A stretch of 64,000 nt of DNA, taken from assembly GCA_963930655.1 (NCBI GenBank), contig OZ005603.1, forward strand, positions 13,477,001-13,541,000, written 5' to 3'. The notes below the pieces were generated by a model. It ran no database searches. It worked only from the letters and a program-made list of their open reading frames with translations, and was not told where the DNA came from. Made by a program: the position numbers and the translations under genes. The number at the start of each line of letters is the position of its first letter. Position 1 is the first letter of the stretch. Of the stretch, positions 51,425 through 62,300 are shown piece after piece. The stretch is from Myrica gale. Taxonomy: Eukaryota; Streptophyta; Magnoliopsida; Fagales; Myricaceae.

Positions 51425-51631
51425 ACATAAAAAGATAGCTCTCTTCCTTTTCAATGATTTATTTCCTTTGAACCTTCCCTTGTGAGCTTAGGGATAGCAA
51501 GGGGCGTGTAGTTGCGGATTGGATGGGTGTTCGGCTAGGAAGCACTATTAGTTGAGAGAGGGGAGAGAGGCGATGGTTGAGAGGGAAAAAGGAGAAAAAA
51601 ATTATAAATTCCTAATCGCAAAAGGTGAGAG

Positions 51632-52061
51632 TAGGGGTGAAAACCAAAAATGCGGTCCGATTTTTGGACCGCAATGCGGTCCGGACTGCATTTCCGGTCC
51701 TCCAATATTTAAGGACCGGACCGGTCCGATTTTATAAAATTAAGTGGTTCGGTCGGATCGGTTTTAATTTTTTAATTTTTTTTTAAAAAAATTTAAATTT
51801 TTTTAGGTTAATTTCAAAGAGGAAAGTGCATATAAAAATGTTGAGTTTTAGTTTAGATTAAAATTAAACGTTTTAAGTTTATAATTTGTATTAAAAATTA
51901 TAAAAAATATATATATATTTTATTTTTTTAATAAATGTGGTCCGGTCCAGTCCGGACCGCATTTAAAAAACACAATATCGGACTGCATTTAAAAAAATAG
52001 GACTAGACCGGACAGCAAATCTGGTCCGGTCCGGTCCGCAATCCGGTTTTGTTTAGCCCTA
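51632..52061. mobile_element. hAT-like MITE with CCGGTCC subterminal repeats (430 bp)
   Basis: The ends are TAGGGGTGAAAACC and, inverted, TAGGGCTAAACAAAACC. Both subterminal zones are packed with GGTCCGGACCGCA-type motifs. The flanking 8-mers (GGTGAGAG, CAGTTTAG) do not match, so the original duplication is lost. Internal sequence is AT-rich and non-coding. Confidence 0.6.
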
Positions 52062-52410
52062 CAGTTTAGCTCTCAACCCAGAAAATATAAAAACCAAATG
52101 AGTCTATTTTTTTAAATGCAGTCCGATATTGTGTTTTTTAAATGCGGTCCGGACTGGACCGGACCGCATTTATTAATATAAATAAAAAATATATTTTTAT
52201 ATATTTTAATACAAATTATAAACTTAAAAAGTTTAATTTTAATCTAAACTAAAGCTCTACATTTTTATATGTCATCCCCCTTCTAAATTAACCTAATTTT
52301 TTTAAAAAAAATGAAAAAAAATTGGTCCGGACCACTTAAGTGGTCCGGACCAGACCATATTTGCCTAGACCGGACTAGACTGAACCACTTATAGGTTCAA
52401 TTTTTGAGTT
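52062..52410. repeat. Inverted partial copy of the neighbouring hAT MITE
   Basis: From about 52108 the sequence (TATTTTTTTAAATGCAGTCC, then GATATTGTG, AAATGCGGTCCGG, and later TAAACTTAAAAAG, TTTAATTTTAATCTAAACTA) is the inverted version of 52010 back to about 51830. The two blocks form an inverted repeat with arms of about 180-200 bases around a centre near 52060. The outer part (52320-52400) again has GGTCCGGACC motifs. Confidence 0.7.
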
Positions 52411-52960
52411 TTATTTTGTATCGTCTAACTATTATATTTTTATAATTTGTATTTTTTTTATAACTAGGGACAATTTACAGCACCCTCTATTCAGTGAGCT
52501 TGGATTGATTTGGTCCATCTTGATCTCACAAAGAGGTTTAGCGCCACAACAAATCCTATAACATTTGCAGCGACCCTCACCAATTAAGTTGCGCTAGTTT
52601 TATTTTTACGAAGATTTGAACCAAAAACGTCTCTCGGAAGGTTTGCATCCTTGTCATTTTCCTTTACATCCTGGAGGCTGTAATTTGGACTTCTAGCTTA
52701 TCAAACTCAAAAATTGCACCCAAAACCACTATTTTTTTTTAATATCCACTGTTAGAATTTGACATCCTTAAATAAAACGGAACTAGGACGAGAATGGAAT
52801 TTTGCTTTGAGTTCTATTTTGACTCGATTCTATGTTATAATAAGGTTTTTTTTCCTGCTAAGAAAGAAAAACAGTTATTTTTTCTGAAGAAAAACAACAA
52901 AAGTGCCACTGTGGCATGATATAAATTTACTAGTTAGCGAATTCGCGTACCGTTAGACGC
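52411..52960. other. Spacer upstream of the ILP1-like gene
   Basis: AT-rich sequence with no supportable gene, RNA or repeat. Confidence 0.3.
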
Positions 52961-53155
52961 GTGGCGTTTGTTTCTCAATATTTTCACCACTCAAAATTTT
53001 TAAATAATCATAAAGTAATCTCTCTCCTCATTAAATTATAAAATAATATTATACTATTCAATTAAATATTCTCTTTCCTCACTTTTTCATAAAATACTAT
53101 ACTTTTTCACAAACCTCATTTCAAAACCTCGATATTTCCGCAAACAAACACCACC
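52961..53155. mobile_element. MITE of the GTGTTTG-end family in the ILP1-like promoter (195 bp)
   Basis: The left end GTGGCGTTTGTTTCTCAATA mirrors the inverted right end GGTGGTGTTTGTTTGCGGAA. The interior is AT-rich with CTCTCTCC and TTCTCTTTCC blocks that are the complement of the GGAGAGAG blocks of the copy at 28628-28839. It ends 100 bases before the TATA box of the gene. Confidence 0.6.
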
Positions 53156-53254
53156 TTACAAAAGAACCCGACTTGCACAATCCGAACCCGTTTCCACGTC
53201 ATCAGGAACTGAGCTTTTTCACTCGCGTTATGCTCCACGCACGAGTATTCTCGG

Positions 53255-53262
53255 TATAAATA
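53255..53262 (+). promoter_or_regulatory. TATA box of the ILP1-like gene
   Basis: TATAAATA lies 70 bases before the ATG at 53325, within TCGGTATAAATAGCAG, a close match to the plant TATA consensus. The predicted leader is only about 35-40 bases. Confidence 0.7.
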
Positions 53263-53324
53263 GCAGTTCCCTCTCTTCTCTCTCGTCCATTTTACCAAGC
53301 TTCGAAATTTTGGGCAAAGCAGAA

Positions 53325-56300
53325 ATGAGAGAGGAGGTAATCAGCTCTGGAGGGACCATTGACCCTGCTCCTGCTGCAAGGTACCGTTCTCTCTGCTCCT
53401 CTCTCCTTCTCTCGATCATATGCGTGATCTCGAATTTTGGTCTTGTGTTTTATCCCCGCTCTAAAACGCTGTAAATTGGATGGGATTAGGGTTTTCAGTT
53501 AGCTTGGTGAGATGTGCTTGTGGTTTGTGGAGTTCGCATTGAGCCTTTGGTTGTCTGTGTAATGGGATTGGTAGCTCTAAGCTCTGTTTGGTTTCGGGAA
53601 AGTGTAGGAAGTATAATAGGAGGTGAACTCAATGTTCCGCGTTTAGAGCAGTAAATGGGCCTAGCAGTGGCGGAGCCAGGATTTTCTGGTTAGGGGGGCC
53701 AAACTAATTAAAAAATATTATTAAAAATAAAATTTAAATATTATAGGACATAAAAAATTTACAATAGTAATTTATTCTAAGTTAACCCTGATTTAGAACT
53801 AAAAAAGGTACATAAAAATTTATCTTATCAACTTGATTGTACATATTCTCAAGAAAAGTACACAAAAGCATATTGATTTCCTATTACAATCCACAAAAAT
53901 ATATCTTATCTAGATATACTAAAAAAAAGTACACAAAAACATATTAATTTCTTATTACAGAGCAACTCGACGACTCTTTAAAGAATCGAAATCATCTATT
54001 AACATTTCTGTGCTAACAGTTGCAGCAATTTCTTTCTCAATATAGATAACCAAAGAATTTGCAAGAAATTCATCTTCCATCTTGTTGCGAAGTCTTGTTT
54101 TAATGATTTTCATTGCTGAAAAGGCTCGCTCCGTAGTAGCTGTTGAAACTGGAAGAGTCAAAACAAGACGAATCAATCTATCAATCAAATAGAAAATCTT
54201 TGACTTTCTTGTTTCCACCAATTTTCGACATAACTCAGAAATTGTAGACAAACTTTTGAAATCCGGATCACGAGACACATCACACTTAAATGTTTGCAAT
54301 TGATATCTCAACTGAATCTTTTCTTGCTCTGTAAAATCTTCAGGGTAAAATTTGTCAACAAGTCTACAAATATCATCGATATTGAAGAAGTTAGATGCAT
54401 TCTTAGCCTTAGGATCCAAGGTCGAGCTAAGAATAAGAAGTTCTGTTGCTTTTTCACTAAACCTGCTGTTTAGTTCTTGTAATTGAGAGTCAATTGCAGC
54501 CACAAATATGTCAATTCGATAATGGTGCTCAATTGTAACATGATCTCGTAGATTCTGAGACCTAGCTCGACCTGACTTGTACAAAACATTCATATCAGGA
54601 ACTTCAATATCATGTTTTTCACAAAATGACTTCACATTCTCAAGAAAGGCATCCCAACCATTTTCTCTCAACTCTTGAATAAGCTCTTTTGTAGTTTTGA
54701 CCAAATGTATAACATTCAAAATATCTTGAGTTTCTTGTTGTAGTGCTTGACATAGACAATAAGAAAATCCCATGATTTCTTTCACCAAATGTAAAATAAA
54801 TACAAACTCAAATGATGTCATAACCTTGTATGCTGCATCGGCATCACCACGTTGAGAATAAGTGGATCCATCAATGATGATATTGTCAAGAACTTTCAAA
54901 GTTGCATCGAACATACTTATCACACTGCATATAGAATCAAAATGAGAGCTCCATCTTGTATCCCCAGCTCGTTTTAATGTACCAATTTGATTTATACCTC
55001 TTTCAGTTTCAAGTTCATCAATAGCTATCAACTCTGCAATTTCAGCTGCTTTAAAGGCATGCAATTCATCATTGCGTTTACAAGAGGCACCCACAATGTT
55101 AACAATGGAACTTAACTTTGTAAAAAATTGATGAACTGAAAATACTTCTCTTGATGCCGTAACTAATGCCAATTGTAATCGATGAGCCATACAATGCACA
55201 TAATAAGCATAAGGACAATCATTGAGAAATAAGGCTTGCAATCCATTCCATTCACCACGCATATTACTAGCACCATCATATCCTTGCCCGCGAATATTTT
55301 GTATATTGAGATTGTGACGAGCAAGAACAGCAGATATCTCATTCTTAAGAGTTAAGACACTTGTATCTTTAACATGCACAATATCAAAAAAACGTTCTTT
55401 TAAACATCCTTCATTATCAACAAACCTCAAAATAAGAGCCATTTGCTCTCTTTTAGATTCATCCCGAGCTTCATCCACAATAATACAGAATTTTGAATCA
55501 CCAATCTCTTCTCGAATTGTACTTCGCACCCTAGTTGCCAAGACATGTAGAATCTCCTTTAGGACATGATGTGAAGTGTATTTAGCATTTCCAGGAGCAT
55601 TTTCTAAGACAACTTCATTAACATTCTTGTTATAATTCGATATAAGCTTTATCAACTCAAGGAAATTGCCACGATTTTTTGATTGGGGACCCTCATCATG
55701 GCCTCTAAGAGCACATGCTTGATAAGTTAAATATCGAATACAATCGATTGAAGTTGTCAATCGTAATCGATTGTCCCTTATTTGTGCTGAAGTTTGCTTC
55801 TCCATCACTCTATCAATATGCTGAGATTGGTTCATCAAATCATCACAATACTTAACAGCATTATTGTGAAGTGAACATGGATCTTTACCCATATGACTCA
55901 AAAAAGCACAATTATTGCCTTCACAAACTTTTTTCCAATTACGGAATCCATCAATAGTGAATGCATTAGCTCCAGGACGTCCAGTTGGCTTTTTATTAAA
56001 AAGATAACATGATAGGCAATATGCAGCATCCTTTGAAGGAGAATATTCTAGCCAAGAAAACATCTTATACCATGATGATTGAAATCGCCGAGGATGACTT
56101 TCAGGTCCAGAAAGTGGATACTCAAAACCATGAGAATGAGTAAACTGGTAGGGACCAACCTTAAGATAAACTCGTCTAATTTCATCTTGCTGATTAATTG
56201 GATATTCCCATATCTGAGGACGTAATCCCGGATCACGTTCTAGAGTAGAAATGTCAATTTCTTGAGGTATAATTCTTTGAATTTTAGTAGGACCTTGCTC

Positions 56301-59300
56301 ATGAATTGAAATTTGAGGATTAGACGTTGAAGAAGATACTTCTGAATTCGAGCCAGCACCCTTTTTCTTAAAAAACGCATCAATTGTTTTTGGTTTGCTC
56401 ATTGATGCAATTTAAGACCCCTGAAAAATTATCTATTTATTAGTATTAAGATTTTCCAGTAGTAAATAGAATTTCTATAATAACGAGAAGAGATGAGCTT
56501 ATGGAATGACCAGCCAGGTGATCAAACCCTGTGTGTCACAAACATCTAATACTCCTAAGTCATTCACAGCAATGACTAAAGAAATCCATTTCAAAATGAA
56601 AGGTGTGAGCAGTCATCAAATTGGTTATCAATCACGTTTCCCATACATAACAAGGTGCTTCTAGTCTTCTAGATATCATATGCTATCAGTTTAAAGTTTC
56701 TACAATCAGAATTTCAAAGCACAAAACTTGGACATAGTAAGTAACTCAATAAAGGAGAAGAGAAGAGAGAAAGCATACCTTATGACGCAAGAGCTCACAT
56801 ACGGTGCCAACTAGGAGTCTAAGGGTATTAATGATTCCAGAGCCTTGCTTCCACTCCTGAAAGTTCTAATTAGCATCCGGAGTTTTATGGGGGCAAAAAC
56901 AACCTTCACCGCAATAAATGTTTAAAAAGGAGGGAAACTTTCATGTTTGAGAGGAATACAAGTTACCTCTCTGTGATAGACTCCTCTTGCTCAAGTACAG
57001 CAAGACTCTCCTCAAGCCTTCCTAAATGGAAGTAGGCTTTACAAATCAGGCGGAGTAAACGTTCTTCAAAATTTCAGAACCATTTAGACTCGATTGCTGG
57101 CCACTAGTTTGCGCCGAGGGAAGTTCTTTTCAGCAGAACCAAGATAGCATAGCAAGCAACGAGAAGAAGAATAGTGAGCATTGACGTGTGAGGGAAGCAA
57201 TGTAACTGTTGGAGGAAAGTCACTTCAAGCCTTTTATGTTCAGTATTTATTTTACTCTTTGTCAGTTCAACTTTTACAATTCACGTATAAATATTCAGCT
57301 CACGTTTTTTTGTAATGGCCATCTATGATCTACTGCCTAGGCTTTTGTAATTTTTTAAATACTATGCATTTTAGATTGGAAAGGGACCAAATGAAAATTA
57401 AAAATTTTGGAGGGGCCTATTATTAATTTTTCGGTCAAACTCCCTAAATATATGTTACAAATTTTTTTTTTCAAAACTTTTGGGGGGGCCACGGCCCCCA
57501 CTGGCCCCCCCTTCCCTCCGCCCCTGGGGCCTAGTATAATGGGAAACTTGGTTAAGCTTAATGAACCAAGTTTGCAAAGCCCAATATCAATGTGGCTTTA
57601 GGAACATTTGTGCACCAAAACAAACGTATTTGTTGTTTAATTCAATGCTGCATGAATTGTGGTGGGAATTGTACTATGTAACGTTGAATTTCAATTGTTT
57701 TCAGGGAACGTTTATTTTACCACGTATAAACTGCAATGTTTTAGTGTTTATTTACTACGAGTCCTGCTCGCTGGTTTTGAAAGTTTCTTTTGGATGCCTC
57801 AAAAAATTTCTCTTAAATGTTTTTTATTAGGCTAGTGTAGATTTTATTGTGATTTTTGAAAATGTGTGGAGAGATGATTTGATAGAGTTTTTTTTTAAAT
57901 AAATAATAAAAAGGTGTTGGAGTTTGTGAAAAAGTGTCTGAATTTTTTTTTCGTGATTGCCGATCATAGGCCAAATGTTGGAAATTATCAAACTGATTAA
58001 AAAGTATATATGAGAGTTGGGGGGGGGGGGGGTGGAGCCCCTGGGTTCATCATTGGTTGTTGAGGAAATGTTAAAAGACAAGTATTTGACATTCTATGTT
58101 CTATGTTTCTCCATATTGGTTATAAGACATCAAGGTCAATCATCCCCCCCTCACTCTTGTTTGGTTTCATGTATGTTGCTTAGTCACGTTTCTAAAACAA
58201 GAAAACATAAAAACATTATTTGGGAGGTTAGTTTACTTTATCGTACTTCATTTACTTTTTTGGAGCTTTTGATAGAGTTTGTGCATCAAGAATTTTGAAA
58301 TAGAACCTTAATTTTCCTATTTGCTATGCAACTGTTGTATATCAAGAAAATGGGTGTTTATTAGGTGGCCTCTAATTTTCAATGTTGGATTACTTTCGAA
58401 TGATGTACCTAGCAGTTGTTGTTGTTGTGACATATTGGGTCATGATAGTGGCCACCTTTATAAGGTCTCTGCCTCTGAGAGAGATGCCCCTTACCTTGGG
58501 TTATGCCTTCCAACTTTTTTTTTTATTTCTTTTTGGTTTTCTATGCACAACGCTTTTAACTGTTTTTCAGAATGTTGCATGCCTATTTGGGGCCTATTCT
58601 TACCTTTTGTAGCACCATTTTATGAATGGAACCCTGACTTGCCTAGGGGAAAAATGTTGTCTCTAGTCAACTAGAACAACCTAAGATCCACTCCCTTGAA
58701 TAATCTAAATGGATTCTCTAGTTCACAAATTGAGGTCAACTAGAAAATTAGCTGTAAGTTTCAAGCTTAATATTATTCAAAAGGGGGAATACAAAAAATC
58801 TATGCGTTTACAATTATTTGGAAAATTTAGAAGAAGCTTCTGTGTTAGAGTACTTATATGCTATAATAAATATTATAGTTTCTAAGGGATGTATATATAC
58901 TTATTGTTGGCTTTATGGGAGCCAACAATCATCCTTTGACTCCACTGATGTTCTATGAGAGATAGAAGACGATGCTCGACAGCCCAACCTGCCCCACCCA
59001 CGTGGTGCAACCCCTCATCTCAGGAGTTTGGTGTTTCGGATTGAGTCTTAGAAATGGTTTCTTCTGTTAGACATTTGGTTGGGGTGTCGTGTGAGGGTCA
59101 TGAGGAAGAGCCGAGGAAGCTATTTGTTGCGTTGGAAAGAGAAAGGGTGCATAGTAGTTCAAAAAAGACTAGAAAATCAGGGGGAAAGTTGATAAGGGAG
59201 TTGCAGGGATTGAATTCTTCGGTTACTATGAAGGGTCTTCTTTGATTGCTAGAAAGAGTAAGAACAAAGGGCGGACATTGTTATTGATTAAATGATGCCA

Positions 59301-62300
59301 AAAATCTTGAGTTAGAATGTTAGGGGGTTGAATGATAATGCGAAGTGTAGTAGGGTGGGGAATCTTTTGAGGGGTTGGAGACCGGACGTTGTTTGTATTC
59401 AAGAGACCAAAGTGGCTGAGGCTTCTAGGGCTTTGGTTAGGCGTTTGTAGGGAGGGACTCATGTTTGTTGGCTTAGTTTGGCCGCGGTTGGCGTCTCGGG
59501 GGGTATTTTATTAATGTGGGATAATAGGGTGTTGGAGATGGTGGATTCTTGCCTTGGTGAGTTTTCGGTTTTGGTGATCTTTAAAAATGTGGAGGATGGT
59601 TATCAGTTGATGTTTTCGGGTGTTTACGATCCTAATGAGGATAGGGATAAGAGTTTGCTATGTGATGAGTTGGCTGGGGTTTTTGTTTGGTGGGATCTCA
59701 CGTGGTGTATTGAGGTTGATTTCAATGTTACCTGGTTTACTAGCGAGTGTTCGGGTGGAGGTGGGGTTGGGAGAGCAATGATAGAGTTCTCTGATTTTGT
59801 CGCGGAGTTGGGTCTTGTGGATATTCCTCTGTGGGGTGGAGTTTATATGTGGTCTAACAATAGTGCCTCCGAGTCGTGGTCTAGGATTGACTGATTCCTC
59901 TTTAGCTCTTCTTGGGAATCCTTGTTCCCGGAGGTGATTCAGAAAAGGTTCCCCGCCTTCTCTTGGATCATTTTCCTATGGATAACATTTGAAAGGTGGG
60001 TGTCTGTAGATCTTTATGTCAGAGCTTACTTGGAGGTATCTAGAAATTCAGAGATGCCTTGAGACTAGTCTTTGTTGAGAACTTTTTGACCAGACACTAG
60101 GTTAAATGATATAGCTCCCGTAGGCATATGGAGGTGTTTCAAGAAAGCTGTAAAGCAACCACAAATTGAGATAGGTGATCGTCTGAAGCTGAGCACCAAG
60201 AGCAACTCTACCCATAAGGGATCTTTGCCTAATTCTTTGCCAACGTTGAGTTGCCAAATTTTGTATGCATGTCTCTGATTGATGTATCGTTTTCCCTACT
60301 ACCTTTAGCTAAACAATTAGAGACCATAATATTAAGGAAAATGAACATAATAGATTAATCGAATAATTGTAGACAAAAATATTGAGGAAAAATAAGCCAA
60401 ATTGATTAATTTAAAATTAGAAACCATAATATTGAAGAGAATGAAACTAATAGATTAATGGAAGAATTATAGACCAAAATATTGAGAAAAAATGAGCCAA
60501 ATTGATTACTTTAACAGACCATAATATTGAAGAAAATGAAGCTAAAGGAGAGGTGTGTAGTAAAAAAGTTCCTGCTCTCATATAAAATGTTGAGGAACAA
60601 CAGTTTTTCTTGCTGGCTTTATCATCATTCAGGTCTTAAATGGCGTTTACCACCTCATCGTAATTATATTTCTTTGCAGATCTTCCATAAGTTACAAAGC
60701 TCATTCTTTATGGAAATCCGTGGTGTCAGCAAATTTATAATCCCGTCCTTGTGATTCTAGGTGCAATCATACCATATCGTTCTACAGAGGTTTATCATTC
60801 CTAAGACTTGACTTGAGAGGGAGTTATCAGAAGCTAGGCATAAGTTGAAATAAGGAAAAATGGAGGAAAAGACAGATTAGGTGGTGATCTAGTGTTGCTG
60901 ATTCATTATATTGTTAATATAAACCCCCACACCTCCTTCACTTTTGATGTAATACTACATATTGGTATACGACAATGTGTCTCTTCTCTTCCACAAGTGG
61001 TTTAGAATTTCATCAAGTTTGAGTTCATTTATATAATTTTGTGAACAGGCTTAATGCTTTATGTGTTTATCAGTTCTGCTGGGGCATCGTCACCTGCTGT
61101 TCCTACAAATGTTGGTAGTATAGATGGTTCCAGTCATGGACATGGCTCCAAAGCAGCATCTTTGTCGTGCATTGGTTCACAACCACCACGTACTTCCTTG
61201 AGCACAAGTGCTGGTGGTTCGGCTTTTGGATCATCAAGACCTTCGTGTAGACCATGGGAAAGGGGAGATTTACTGAGGCGTTTGGCTACTTTCAAGCCTT
61301 CAAACTGGCTTGGGAAGCCAAAGGTTTGATCTTCACTTGAATCATTAGATTATATTCCTAAATCTTTTTGTCATTGGTGGTTCTCCATGTTTGAGCATCG
61401 TGGAATAGAAATATAGCACTATATTTTGATGCATTCTTGTTGTGGAGATTAATACCTAAAGTATGCCTTTTGGTTTTTATGAAATACTGACCTGCTAATT
61501 CCCCCCCCCCCCCAAAACATACATGCACAAAAAAAACTTCTGATCTCTTAATTTAGAACTTGGAAAATCTCTATACGGAGAGAGATTACAAATGTTGACA
61601 GTGTATATGAAATACCTTTACTTGCAGAATATTAGGTGCGAGAACGTGTGAAAATTATTGTCGATGGTACCAGTTAGAGAATTTTAGCTCCTGAGGTGAA
61701 AAATGTGTGAAAAATAATGGGTTCGAGAATGTGTGAAAAATAATTGGTTCCAAGGAAAATGCCGAACATTTGATTGTTCTCATAAAACCTTTGTAGTTGT
61801 ACACGTTCAACTGACGTACTGTGTTTGTATTTTTCATGGCTTTCTTTTGTATGTACTTCTTCAGTGTGTTACTTGAATAGTGTATCAGGATTTCCGGCGA
61901 AGAATGCTATTAGCGCATATGGGTTACATAGTTGAGGCTAAATATAGCTCTCTTGGTGGCCCTTATATTAATTGCTATTGTCATTAATCCTCGCTTACCA
62001 TTTGTCGTTACTTGGTCAGACGTCGTATCCATTTTCTTCTCCCACAAATTTCAGACTTAAATGAAATTAACAAGCCTTTCCTGATATAGAACAAGAGAGA
62101 TCTGATATCAAACCTGATGAAAGATCTTTAGAAATTCAGTCCTAAATCCGATTGTTAAGAGATTTTTAATTGTTTCTTGGACTGCTTAACTCTTACTCAA
62201 TAATGTTTCTTAACTCTTGAATGTCCTTGATCTGTATTTGACATGCAAGGAAGCATATCGGCAGCTGAACTCCTTTGCTTCAATTGCATATTGAAGCTCT

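Noticed and set aside
57407..57601. 64-aa plus-strand ORF at the hAT right end
   Set aside because: It spans the transposon terminal repeat and the target duplication. It is the chance product of C/G runs in the end sequence.
59226..59462. 78-aa minus-strand ORF over the LINE fragment
   Set aside because: It is a shadow of the plus-strand LINE endonuclease region, which has clear family motifs.
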